Origin: Pseudisothecium myosuroides
Taxonomy: Eukaryota > Streptophyta > Bryopsida > Hypnales > Lembophyllaceae
Assembly: GCA_951799445.1 (NCBI GenBank)
Contig: OX637288.1
Span: 30,049,288 to 30,113,287, forward strand
Length of the DNA: 64,000 bases
Reading direction: 5' to 3'
Part shown: one piece after another, positions 48,901-60,220 of the stretch
Layout: the number at the start of each line of letters is the position of its first letter
How positions within the stretch are numbered: the stretch's first letter is position 1
The notes under the pieces: generated by a model
Told to the model about the DNA's origin: nothing
The model's input: the letters and a program-made list of their open reading frames with translations, nothing else
Databases searched by the model: none
Translations under genes and position numbers: made by a program

Positions 48901-49768
48901 ATTGCTGCTTGAAAACAGAAGGCATATCGGCTCAATGCCATGAGAATAACAATATCATCTGACTTAAACAGGTCAAGTAATCAAGCCCAAATACGTAGCA
49001 GATACCTCTGCTGCTTCTAGCAAGTGGCCCTCCTCTTTGTACAGAATTCCGCAATGAGTCAGCGCACAGGCGTTCTGTGCATCAAGCTGCAAAGCATTTG
49101 CAAAGCATTCAAATGCTTGTCGAGCGAGGTTTTGACTTTGTAGGCAAATTCCTTTTCCAACATGGGCTTCCACATTTTGAGGTTCCACCTCCAAAATGCT
49201 GTCATATATTGCCAACGCATCTGCAGGTTTGAGCATGGTAATCAGGAGCCAATAACAAAACTACACCGTAATGCGATTCAGAGGCGATAGTACCCTAAAG
49301 CTCCTGATAATGAAGAAATAATAAATATAACCAATACCATTTTGTTCAAAGTTCGTAAAATATAACAGTTCTAGCAAAACCTGGTAACTTCACAAATAAA
49401 AGTTTATTAGGATGAGTTCGGCCCATACTAATCATGTCTAAAGACAACGAAAAGAGCAAGATCAGAAATAAAAGCCAACTGATGAACATACCGGAAATTT
49501 TGTTCCGAGATCTAAGAACAGCTGCAAATGAAAGTGCATCCTTCCCTGGACCCTTTTGACCCCCCAGGGCAGTAGCAATGGATGAATTGTGCATTAGAGG
49601 CAATCCCATATTTCCATCATTGATCAAGGATCCTGACGAAGGCCGTCTCTTCAACCGATGATTGTCAGTGGCTGCTTCTCTTTCCCGCACCCCGTTAGAT
49701 TGCTGCGACTGCACAACAACTTGAGACTCTGGCAGAGCCATCCCAGGTCCCATGCCATTCGGTTTCAT
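42915..49768 (-). CDS. SPY: SPINDLY-type protein O-fucosyltransferase (OGT-like)
   Basis: There are eighteen coding exons, 970 aa. Ends (minus strand): 49768-49492, 49220-49006, 48771-48610, 48416-48241, 48059-47984, 47804-47676, 47505-47386, 47205-47137, 46873-46792, 46514-46420, 46306-46242, 45888-45690, 45523-45329, 45104-45010, 44901-44766, 44330-44113, 43892-43765, 43390-42915. All use GT-AG with continuous phase. Residues 93-about 470 are tandem TPRs. Residues about 500-850 are the GT41 catalytic lobe, with IGYISPDYFTHSVSYFIEAP, ELTGHTANNRLGVMACRSAP, FGSFNNLAK, VKCKPFCCDS and AGTTTTCESLYMGVP. The last ~100 residues are Ser/Thr-rich and divergent. In Arabidopsis SPY O-fucosylates DELLA and other nuclear/cytosolic proteins and represses gibberellin signalling. 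No frame breaks are seen. The start is the first ATG after the exon 2 acceptor; 5' UTR exons lie upstream. Confidence 0.95.
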
Positions 49769-51830
49769 TGTATTCCGAGTCTCTTCTCCTAACCTCTGCA
49801 CCCTAAACACAATATGTCTTGTTAGATAGGTACTTCTCTAAAAGACAGCAGAATCCTTCAAACATAACATACAAATTGATGCGAGGCCACAAACAAAACC
49901 ATCCAAAAGAAGACAAAATCTGATAGACGTTCTCAATTTGAATTAAAATTACTCCACAATGTTGGTCCGCGTCACAGGGTGATTAGATGACCTCACTATA
50001 ACAATCATTCAGAAATAACCTAAACGGTCAGATGCAAACCACACCTCACACATCATACTGATATACTGAACAGTTGATTGCCTGTAGTTATGCTGTTGCA
50101 ACACCAGAAGCAGTTGAAAGTGCTCCCATGCATAAGACTATGCATTGTGATAAAAAATAAAATAAACAAAAAAGAGACCCAAATTTAAACTGAGATTATT
50201 ACCAACTCATAATTCAAGTATTGCTAAGGATGAGAATGCTCAATAAAATCTCAGGAAGCTTCTGCTCGCACCAAGAAGCCTTTAGGTTTTCAATGACTAT
50301 TGCAATCGGGTATGCACAGTGCCAGATACTCTCTCTATTTCTATGGCCAATTTCTTGACCTCAATTATAAACAAACTGTGTGACCAGTATACTTTTAAAA
50401 ATCTTACGGCCGTATTCTTGTAATAAGGAATTATTATAGTTTCAAACTTCAGAAAATTTAAGCTAACCTTGAGATTCGAGTGTACCCTTGGGTTTCCCAC
50501 AAGTCCCTCAAACCCCTATACCAAAAGTTCATGGTAAAAAAAATAATCAATTCTATTGATCATATTGTGGAAATTGTAACATAGATTAGGTCAAATTCTA
50601 TATCACCATAATCAGTGAAGAACATTGCGTGCATCGTTCAAAAAATAAATTAAATTAAATTATAGAAAGCCTCCTTAAAACCTAATCAAAACTGCTAAAA
50701 ACAATTATCTAAAAAAACAAGATTAGGGCGTTGGGGCCATTAGGGTTAAATCTCAACACATCTGAGATATGGAAAGAAAACATCAACCATCCTCAAAAAA
50801 TAAAATAAATTTAGAAGTAGGTTCTCATTGAAATTAACCAGAAGCATTCCTTCAATACGACCGCAGAAAACACAATGCATTGATCAGCACAGAAACGATA
50901 ACAAAAAAAAGGGTATCTTGGGCAGAGAAGAGTCTCATAAGTAAACCTCTCGTCTGCTCCTCAATACGATTCGTCTACGTACATTCTGAAAGAGGCTATT
51001 GACGAGTGTCAAATAATTACAAGAAACGGTAGAAACACAGCAAAAATTACTAAAAAAATTCAAGATAATGATAATAATAATTCACGAACACATACTTAAA
51101 TCTGAAACATAAAACACCCGATCAACGAGACCGCCCTAGGAATTTTCAAGCACCTGCGCGGGCTCCAAGAAGCGCCACTGAACCGCAGCAACGAAAATCA
51201 CGTCATATTGATAACAGCACCACCACCTCTCCCCGCCCTCCGAAACCCTAAATTCCACTCCTCAAGATTCCAGCGCACATTTCTCACGGAGATTCGTCTC
51301 CAACAATCACCCGTACGCTCCTCCTCGCGCAATCCGATCCAGACGACGCAAGCCCCGAACCCACACTGTCGGCGCCTCTCAACGGATGGTAGGGGAACAC
51401 CATGCCCGCTACATCACCCAAAATCCCGACAAACAACTTTGACAAAACAAACCGCTCGAAAACCGCTTGACAAAACAAAATCGCTCGAACTCCCGTCTAC
51501 TACTACACTCCCGTGTTCTCCACTTCACTTCACTTCACCTCACCTCCACACACACACGCAGAGCTACATACAAAAGACGGTCTAGAATCATCACCACACC
51601 GCCAAATTACGGACTTGGATAATCAAAAGAAGCAGAATTGAATGGCGAAACCAATGTCTTGACGTGATTGTTTTAAGACGGGCATTCTCAATCCCAAAGA
51701 TGGAGATGGAAGGGACGAGAAACCAAAGGCAGAGAGAGAGCGAGAGAGAGAGATGGAAACAGAAGGGAAGTGGAGCGTGATGAGCTGCTATAACCCTAAA
51801 CAGGAACCTTAATGGTGACCGGACGAGCCG
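49769..51830 (-). promoter_or_regulatory. SPINDLY 5' UTR, leader intron(s) and promoter
   Basis: An acceptor (gtgcAG at about 49794, minus strand) precedes the start ATG by about 25 bases, so the leader is spliced. The upstream leader exon probably lies in the more G/C-rich, ORF-poor stretch 51100-51800. That stretch contains, in transcript orientation, a CT-rich microsatellite (about 51731-51753) and tgaagtg repeats (51525-51545) typical of plant 5' UTRs. The exact transcription start is not determined. Confidence 0.45.
50509..50749. mobile_element. piggyBac-like MITE in the SPINDLY leader intron
   Basis: TCAA CCCCTATACCAAAAG opens it and GGCCATTAGGG TTAA closes it, about 241 bp. The interior shares gtgaagaacattgcgtgcat with the intronic element at 8823-9032. 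Its location implies it is transcribed as part of the SPINDLY leader if the leader exon is near 51.5 kb. Confidence 0.55.
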
Positions 51831-53216
51831 GTTAAACACCTTGCTGGTGACGTGGAAGATGGACAGAGGTTCTGTTCCAAAGTGGACTTTTCACTTGGGC
51901 AAAGTTGCATGGCAGCCCATATTGAGTCAATGATGTAATTTTATAGTATTTGACTTATTTTTAAAATTAATTTGTTGCAAACTTTTGGGGCTGACCAAGC
52001 CTTTATGATGTCAATTTGAACTTCTGAAGTTCCTGGGTAGGTCCAGTTGGCTAGGAACCACCCAAATTTTTTACGAGGTGATTGGACCAGTAATAATAAG
52101 TTACAATAAAATACAAGGGTGGGACCTCAGTGGACCGTTAAGTTATTAGGGTTTCAAAAGTTACTACACCTTTACCTCTTTAATGTCACATTGGTGGTGC
52201 CTAAAATGTACGTGATTATATAGAGCTCTATAATATTATTGCAAGGTGTAAATAAAAATGAATGTATGCAGTTCAAAATGCAACATATTATTTTCACGAT
52301 AATAATCTATCATGACATAAGAAGTTAGATGCAAAAGTCACAATCATAAGAGTTTAGCAAGTATGAGAAGCGTTTTGGACCACCTTCTCGACTTTTATTA
52401 TCTCTATCTATTCTACAAGGTGCAAAGTACAAAGTACAAAGTGTCACATTTTTATATTTGAAAGTTTGTTACCTTAATTTTTTTGTTTGTGTTTTTTTGT
52501 TTATATATGTTCTAATCTTGATCCATCTATTTGTCCATACTGAATGAAACTATTCTAGTGCCATTTGCATTGCAATGGGACTCATTCTAATATTCTTTAA
52601 TGATGAGAATTTGAAAACAAAAGAAGTGATATTAGAAAAGGTGATATATCGTAGAGATTTGATTGTATTTGCATGACAAATAGCTTACATGATATAGTAT
52701 ATACAATGAACATGTCGTGATAGATTGGCATTGTGTAAACTTCCAAGTGTATCAAGGGCAACTTTCTCTTACGTCTCTTAAATTATATCTCTCCTTGACT
52801 TTCTTTATGTGTCTTCTGTACAATACATGAGATGGGTATTTGAAGGGCTAGGATGAATTGACTCCCTCATTGCTCCACAATTTATCTTTGGGAAAAAATT
52901 GGAATTCTTTATTTGCAATACATGATAAAATTTGGAAATTTCAACTTCATATTTACAATCAGAGGCCCCAAATTAGGAGGAGCAGTAAAGAAATACCAAT
53001 AAAGATGGCACAAAATAGGGGGCAATTTTTTACAACTATCCTAGGTAGGGGCAATGAGGACAATCCTCCCTAGCCATATTTAAAGAAGGTGTCTTTCCTT
53101 TTTGCCTTGAGTTGTAACTTTACAACCATGTTTAGTTCTTATTAAAAAGTTACAATTCAAATAAAAAATTATCACTTAAGTAAACTTTTTCATAAAAATC
53201 AAAACTACACCTCAAT
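51831..53216. other. intergenic AT-rich DNA, no gene
   Basis: No convincing coding frame. The frame at 52858-53073 is short and featureless. A small tandem gtacaaagt occurs near 52425-52440. Confidence 0.4.
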
Positions 53217-53444
53217 CATTAGAAGAAATTCGGGGGCAACAAGAGACTGCGAGTTATCATGCCTTGGGAACTCTAGGAACGCCTTGGGAACAATAATCTG
53301 ACGTGGCTACGAGAGTGCCACGTCGTAAAATAATAAAAGAATTATTTTAAAAATTATTTTTTAATTATTTTAATATTCTGACTATTCCCAGCTGCGGAAA
53401 CAGCCCTGAAACGGCCCTTTGCAGCCCTCAAATTTCTTCTAATG
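53217..53444. mobile_element. CATTAGAG-family foldback MITE, 228 bp
   Basis: It starts CATTAGAAGAAATTCGGGGG and ends CAAATTTCTTCTAATG. The interior is diverged from the other members but keeps the aaacagccct/gcagccctc G/C block next to the right arm and an AT-rich core. Confidence 0.65.
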
Positions 53445-53594
53445 TCCATGTCCTCCTTCCTCCAATCAAGGCCCTCCACAGAACATGGTCAACATTTAGA
53501 ATTGGGTCATCAAATAGTCGTCTTGGAATTCAAACTTTTAGCACACTAGTTCATGCAAAAGTAGAAGCACCTAAAGTGAATAGGAATCATGTAC

Positions 53595-53820
53595 GAACAT
53601 CTAGAAAACAACCTAAATCCACGCGCAAATGGACCCAAAATAGATAGGTGGGGGGTTCCAAGAAGTTGACGGACATCTAAAAAACGACTTAAATCCTCGT
53701 GCAAATGGACCCAAAATAGATAGGTGGGGTTCCAAGAAGTTGACGGACATCTTAAAAACGACCTAAATCCATGCGCAAATGGACTCAAAATAGATAGGTG
53801 AGGTTCCAAGAAGTTGAAGG
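53595..53820. repeat. three tandem ~75-bp units
   Basis: Units begin at gaacatctagaaaacaacc (53595), ggacatctaaaaaacgactt (53671) and ggacatcttaaaaacgacc (53745). Each contains gcaaatggac.caaaatagatagg and ends in ggttccaagaagttga. The minus strand is open across the array (53546-53809), encoding repeated LxxxFxxG-like segments, but nothing marks it as a gene. Confidence 0.85.
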
Positions 53821-54890
53821 TGGGTCATGCATTGGCCAATTACCTACGTTTGATCCAAGCTTACATTGTGTTGCTTTTGGGTGTTTCCATACCCACTTTG
53901 GTGTTAGTCTGGTGTTCACAATAGGTGCATCTATGAAGTTGTTTTCAAAAATTCGTATTATATTCATACAGAGTCCGAAAAATATGAAACCAATTTTCTT
54001 GGTTTCCTAAACTAGTTCCTATTACCCGCACATAGTTTTTTTTCTTCTCTATGCACCCTCCAGATCGAAACAACTGTCCTATTTAGGTGTTTCTACCTTA
54101 CTGTCATCCTGTCAAATCCACCCAAGCGTGCTCCTTTGACATCTGAAATTCTGAAGCTCAGCCTCGAATTGTCAAAAATAGGCCTGCTGGATCAGAAGTC
54201 AAGAAAGAGGCCCAGCGAATAGGATTTTTTAACACCTGAATGGGAATATTCATCATCAAAATTTCCAGCAAACAAGAATTTCGTGGACTATCATAGCAGG
54301 GAGCAATTCATGCTGCAACCTGTCGTCCGGTACAGCAGAATGCATAGCACCGACAAATTTTATCAAGACGAAAAGACATTCGTGACAAGTGAACAGCTTC
54401 AGAACACACGAACCAATTTGTCACAGTACAATATCCACAACACTCACACGACTGAATTTATTTGCTGAATCCAAGCCGTTAATTAGGAGCCGCAAATCAT
54501 TAAACTTACCGTGAATCCAAGACCACATCGGAATAATGCTTGATTCCTCTGCAACGTCATCAAATGCAGAGCAATAAAGTCCACAAGAATGCCCACTCCA
54601 GCAATTTCATAATTCCTTCGCAACGAGTGCTAGAAACCTCATATACTTTTAAATGGCAAATTTCACAGAAATTGGTCGACCAACTGAACCTTCAGATCTA
54701 CACCAGACCTTGTTTTCAAAGCTCTGGGCACTCGAACGTCACAATTGACACTGAAAATACACCATTTCAACGAATATAACCATGGAGTTAAATGTAATCC
54801 CTGACACTTCCGGAGGCCATGAGGGACGCCAATAACCAGAAGTGGGAGAAAATGCTTACAACGACACGGATTTCAGGCCATCCCAGTATC
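53821..54890. other. intergenic, no gene recognised
   Basis: Short open frames here (for example 54283-54468 and 54540-54779, + strand) have no recognisable content. Part may be the 3' flank of the XTH gene. Confidence 0.35.
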
Positions 54891-55070
54891 GTTCTAACTT
54901 GCTCTCTCCAATTATCAATAATAAGAAAACTAAAGAATAACAGATGAATAGTTCTAACTTGCTCACTCCAATTATCAATAATAAGAAAACTAAAGAATAA
55001 CAGATGAATAGTTCTAACTTGCTCACTCCAATTATCAATAACAAGAAAACTAAAGAATAATAGATGAATA
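54891..55070. repeat. three tandem exact 60-bp units
   Basis: The units gttctaacttgctc... start at 54891, 54951 and 55011. Copies differ at only two or three bases each, so the array is young. Because 60 is a multiple of three, the minus strand reads as a repeated 20-residue hydrophobic peptide (54856-55044). It lies just beyond the XTH stop codon (55194), so it could fall in the XTH 3' UTR. Confidence 0.95.
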
Positions 55071-55193
55071 GTACTACTGCTTCTAAAATGCTCCTAATTA
55101 ATCAGCGTCCTTTATTACCTTAGGCTAGACCCTAAACCCTAGAAATAGGTAGGTTTACGGCTTAGAATGGAGTCGGTGCTGCACCGAGCTTGG

Positions 55194-57771
55194 CTATTTC
55201 TGGCAATCGGCAGGAAAGCCAGTGCTTGCAAACCGTTTGTCATCCTCACAGTAGTTATACGTGCAGTAATTGGCATTCTTTTCTTCCAGATCCTGCTGCT
55301 GCGATGTCGTCAGAGACTCTTGTGTGTCCCAGCAATGGGGAACTCCCAAACACGGACTCACATCCCTCTCCGACGGTACTTCACACCCTTGCAGTTTGTG
55401 GAAGCTGTTGATGTTGGCTATGAACGGGCCGTTCCTTTTGAAGTCGATCTTAAGGCGACCGCCCTGGGTGGCCCATTTGCTGCCGTCCCAGTAAGACACC
55501 CAAAGTCCCTGACCCTTGTTGAAGTAGGGCCACGCCGAGTTCTTGTAGAATACACGGAGCACAGTATCGTCCACACCAACCCTGTTTGAAGTCACCCACG
55601 CACCCCACAGTTCAAGTTTCCATATTTTCGTGAGAGTTAACATCGTCATATTCGTGTAAACGGCTTAGTGTAGATGGCACTTTTCCTGTCGCCTGTCAAG
55701 AAGTGAAGCTTAGATCTGTACCAGTCCTAATTCTTAGAGCACTTGAATACTCACGATTTCGATGCTCTAAACCACACCAAATTTGATGTATTTGAACATT
55801 GACACGATTGTGCTTAAGAGCCAAATTGAATGGAAAAACACAGGGCATACGGGAAAGCCGTCGTCCCGGTAGATGAAAACGAAATGTTCACTTACTCTCT
55901 TATTAAACTCTTGATTAAAAGCTTTTTATTTTGCCTATCCAGGAGAAGGGTCGGGCTTCCCGAATACCCAGTGACATTAAACTCAGAACAATTTGGCCTT
56001 TGCTAGTTACATTTATTGTTTTAGTGTGACTGAAACTAATTTACATGACCTTTTGCACTGTCGGCTGTAAGATTTCAATAGAGGCATTCCTCGTTCACGA
56101 ACATGATTGAAAGAAAATGAAAGTATGAAAGCTCTTTTCCACAAGGAAGTTCTATCAGTCCCCAGTGAAAGTGGGAAACTCCTGATTTTCATCATTCCAT
56201 TTAGTGTGGCTGCAACTAATTACATAAACGTTTTAACAGTTTGACTGAAAGATTTCTCCAGAGGCATTGTTCGTTCGTGCACATATACAAAATGAAAGTA
56301 CGAAAGATCTTTTCTTTGTTTGATACTTGGAATATCAAGGAAACCATTTTTAGTAAAAACACAATCACAACAGTCTAAAGAAAAGCCAGTGTGGGCAGCA
56401 CTAAATAGAATAGAATGGGAGTGAGCTGTAAGTACTGACATGGTGATTTCGGAGTTCCATTGGATGAAGTATTCGTGATAATCCTGGCACGGGTTGAACC
56501 ACCCGAGCTCGTGCCGCATCTCCCGGTTGCCTTCTCCGTTCACGAAGATGTTGGTCTGCATGGTGTACGTCGTGTCGGTTTCATTGCCCAGGATCTCAAT
56601 GTCGATCTCGTCGTGGTCGGGCGCAGATCCATTGGAAGAAGTCTGCAGCGCAGAAAGGAATCAACTAATTAACTCCATGCAAGTCATTCATTCCATGTCA
56701 AATAAATGCAAGCAACTCGATCGGTTTTAGGCTATAACTGTTACGTCAAGATATATCAAGCGCAAGCTATCAACTTCTACATCAATGGGAAAGATCCATG
56801 ATTAATTAACCAAAATTTCATGCATGGATGTAAAACTAGCGACATGAATCATATTAATCGTGAAAAATATATTTCAGCCAGGACGATTATTTAAATCAGT
56901 GCAGAATAAGGTATGTGTTGCAAGAACACAAAGATTGCACAAAATGAGCTCCACGTATGAAATTTCTCAGGAGGGGCATAATTTGATCCCTAATTTGGGT
57001 GTAATTTACTCACATAGAATGCAAAGACAGTTCCCGAGGTGTTTCCACATGGGAGTTTCAGGAAGGCACTGAATCGTCCCGTGAAATATTCACTCTTGGA
57101 TCCAAACGCCGCCGCTGCAACGAACCCCAACGATTCAATTCATCACCCATTTCAAAATTGTTTTACTTCCTAGCTATCACATGTCGACCAACAGAATACT
57201 GATCAAACTATTAAAAATCATTTCATAAGATGAAAACCTAACTCAAATTGAAAACCTAACATTCGTTAGCATAACCGATTTCAGTGAAATTAGCTCAGTT
57301 TCACTCAGCTCGAAACCTCAGATCTCCACAAATCCTGATTCTCAGAAAATGTCACAATGTTAACAAATATGACCACGGCATGGGATCCCTACCACTGACG
57401 TTATCAAGTTTCATCTGGGCTGCATCTCCATTCTCACTGACAATGACGTGCTCCTTATTGGTGTGAATGTCGAACATGTTCCAGAAATTCTTGGTATCAT
57501 CCTCAGGACAAGTGCCAGTTGCAGTCGATGGAGGGGCAGCAGTAGGAGCAGTAGGAGCAGCAGTAGGGCCAGCAATAGGAGCAGTAGGAGCAGCAGTAGG
57601 GCCAGCAATAGGAGCAGCAGTAGCCTGTTGGGGGACCCATGTTATTACAGTTTCCTGAATCAATTCTCCACTGTCGACTAAATCGCCTCCTCCGCCGTTG
57701 ACGCTCACTACTAGCGAAGCAAAGCAGATCAACACGCCTGCCAAGGCAACACCCCCGTTCGATCTCGCCAT
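55194..57771 (-). CDS. xyloglucan endotransglucosylase/hydrolase (GH16, XTH) with repeat linker
   Basis: This secreted wall enzyme cuts and rejoins xyloglucan chains. Exons (minus strand) are 57771-57393, 57114-57014, 56642-56440 and 55581-55194, giving 356 aa with phase conserved. Residues 1-25 form a signal peptide. Residues about 50-85 are an Ala/Pro/Thr/Gly linker with a repeated AAPIAGPTAAPTAP motif. The GH16 fold follows, with the catalytic motif HDEIDIEILGN (Glu172 nucleophile, Asp174, Glu176 acid/base) and a potential N-glycan site directly after (NET). The C terminus YCTYNYCEDDKRF...ADC is the XET_C Cys cluster. Typical XTHs are about 280-300 aa, so the linker is the main extra. The usual SGCGF before the SK motif is replaced by AAAF, and DFEF is DIEI. 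Substrate preference is therefore uncertain. The start ATG opens the signal peptide; the frame is open further upstream without a better start. Confidence 0.9.
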
Positions 57772-58370
57772 AACGACGAGATTTCCCTTTCGAAGGACCT
57801 CAGAAGACGAACCCCTTTGATGACTGTCTATCAATCTCTCCTGCCACCGCACCAACCCAACCCGTTCACCAAATTCTTGTAAGTCACAAAATGAACTCAA
57901 ATAATTAATCTGAACCTTACCTCGATCATTCGGATCGATTACAAGAGCACCGAATGTAAGAGTTCCACACACATTCTAGCAAGCATGCTTCAGAGCTCTC
58001 AAACTTACATGTCAACTAAGAGCCTAATCGACAACTCGGGCTCAGGGAAAAGGAAATCTAGAAATAAATGTGGAGAAAATTACAGAATAATCGGTCAATC
58101 CCCTCTACAAGATTCGAGAACGAGGAATGCAACTCTCTAGAATGCATGTAAGTAAGTAACAAAATCACGCTAGCTAGTGTAATGCGACGTCCTAATCCTG
58201 ATCGACAACTCGTGCACAGGGAAGTGGTACCCAATCTACATACGTCGAGAACTACGATCGACGGATCGATCGATCTCCTCTTCAGGAGACTTGAGAAAGG
58301 AATACAACTCTCTAGAATGTATTAAGTACTAATAAGTTACGAACCGAGCAAGTGAAATACGCCGTCCGTG
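57772..58370 (-). promoter_or_regulatory. XTH upstream region with a diverged 175-bp tandem duplication
   Basis: Two direct repeats at about 58017-58194 and 58195-58370 share, in order, cctaatc..gatcgacaactcg, cagggaa, aatctac or atctag, gagaac, tccccTCT/ctcctct, aactctctagaatg and taagt.a. They lie 250-600 bases upstream of the XTH ATG and may hold duplicated control elements. No TATA box was chosen with confidence. Confidence 0.5.
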
Positions 58371-59268
58371 TTAAGGCCAGCTAGCAAGCTCGGGTTCCTA
58401 GCACCCGTGCAAGATCTAGGCGGCTAGGTGAGTCTAGATCTTTGCAGTAAGGGAACTCACCGTCCCTGTGTGAACACACGAGCGAGATGGATGGCAAGTG
58501 GAGCTTGCAATATTTCAGGGAGAGTTCCGCCGGTTTCATTTGTAATGGCTCCGATCCTGCAAGCAAGCTGCCTTCGGGCTCCAGGCATGGCGCTGCTAGA
58601 GTGGGCTGCTGTGACTTCGGGGAGAGTTGGCGGCCAGCTGAATATAAACTTGCGGGGAGCCTGGACGGCTGGACCGAGTGAACGTCACAGCTTCCGTTCT
58701 TTGTGAAACAGTGGTTGAATTCTTATTCTGATGAGACAGATAAGTTCATTCGGAACGACTACTGTGACTTCAATTAATAGCCAAAGTCTAACTGTCTTTT
58801 CATCCCCCTTGGCACCAAGTGTCCGGAGTTCCGGACATGCTGTAATCTTTGGCAGGGGGATCTAAATTTGGATCGATTCAAAAAGTCTTTCGCCCTGATT
58901 TGTGGGGGATTATTGCGCATTACTGTCTAAAGTGGATGATAAATAAAGCCACCGTCTGGTGATCGCCATCCGCAGCACCTCACTGGTAGTTCTTAAACAG
59001 GTCTCGCCAATGCTTTATCGAACGGTGCAATGGGACTGAGCTTCTTCTTTCTTGAATCAAATGGATGAAAGTCCGCGTTTCCATAGAAAAACGGGGAGCT
59101 ACTTGCACTACTTAAGGGCTCTTTCCCGTTACGGCACTGACTCATTTTTTGAGTTAGGTAGCTATACAACCTAGCTTCTCACCATACAAAGTCTCGATCC
59201 AGACTCGAGAGCCAAACTTCAAATTGACAATGAAAGGTTATCATTCTTTCTATCTATGGAATTGGTCC
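58371..59268. other. intergenic, G/C-richer near 58.4-58.7 kb
   Basis: The G/C-richer patch could be part of the XTH promoter or leader (a TTTATATTC on the minus strand lies near 58638-58646). Frames at 58428-58706 overlap on both strands and are not convincing genes. A canonical hairpin ggagttccgga occurs near 58825. Confidence 0.35.
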
Positions 59269-59427
59269 ATATGGGCAATTTTGTTAAAATGGCAATATTT
59301 TTTTAAAATGGCATAAAAACAGTTCAGAACGGCCGTCCTGAAATCTATACCAATCTTAGATGGTGAAAATGGCACACCATCAAAGTGGCACTTGGAATAC
59401 CGCCATTTTAACGAAATTGCCCATCCA
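59269..59427. mobile_element. MITE with ATGGGCAATTT ends, copy 2
   Basis: atgggcaattttgttaaaat at the left and attttaacgaaattgcccat at the right form the terminal inverted repeat, about 159 bp. It is a shorter relative of 31644-31960. Confidence 0.7.
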
Positions 59428-59564
59428 TGTGTTTCAAGAAAAAAAAATTTATCATTCTCTTCTTGAATATAGTACAATTCTTTTGTAGAATAATTTGAAT
59501 GGTACAAATTACTTTAAATCCTCTACGAATGTTCATAATTATCAATTTTGAAGGTAAGCACAAC

Positions 59565-59870
59565 TAATGTATCTACACTATGGTTTTTTTTTTTTCATTT
59601 CTTATAAAGTGTCAAACTGGCAATATAAAATGTTATAGTAGAGCTCCAAATTCAGCATTCATCCATGGAGTGGATAGAAAATATCACATTAGCGCATATC
59701 ACCTGTCTATTATTCTATTTTCATCTACAATCTAGCGAATTCATCCAAGATTTTTTTTTCCAAAGTTTTCTTGGCAAAAAACTTCACAATTTATTGTCAT
59801 TTTTAGCCAAAACTACTTATTTTGGTGCAATGTGGCACCAAAGAGCCAAAAAAAAAGCCCTAATCCGCAC
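59565..59870. repeat. dispersed repeat, copy 2 (relative at 955-1540)
   Basis: It is collinear with 955-1540 but lacks that copy's internal 260-base segment. It includes the gatagaaaatatcacattagc and ttggcaaaaaacttcacaa blocks. There is no coding potential. Confidence 0.5.
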
Positions 59871-60220
59871 CAATTATGGAGTTCGACATCCAATTGGGTT
59901 TCCATCTACATCTTTTAAATAACATTTGGGGGAATGAAATGTTAAATAAATGTAGCCATAGGGATGCAATTGGGAATTGGGTCCATGATGGATGTACATA
60001 CCATAAATGTTTCAGTGTATATTCACATAGCATCTTTGAATAAGGACTAATAGGGAGTTTAGGAGTCTTTCTACAATGTCATTGTGACAAGATTAACTAC
60101 ATTGTAGAGGCCGACAATTCATGGCAAGCTTGTATTTGAGATTTTTTACATTCTAAGAGGAGCCTTCATTCTTGGAAAGTAAATGATCCCCTGCTTTAAA
60201 GTTTAAGGATGTTTGTATAT

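Noticed and set aside
55167..55589. Plus-strand 140-codon frame
   Set aside because: It is antisense to the last XTH exon; the minus frame has the conserved XET C-terminal cysteines.
57411..57608. Minus-strand frame with long poly-Leu
   Set aside because: It is another frame of the XTH exon 1 linker repeat; the XTH frame has the signal peptide and GH16 continuation.
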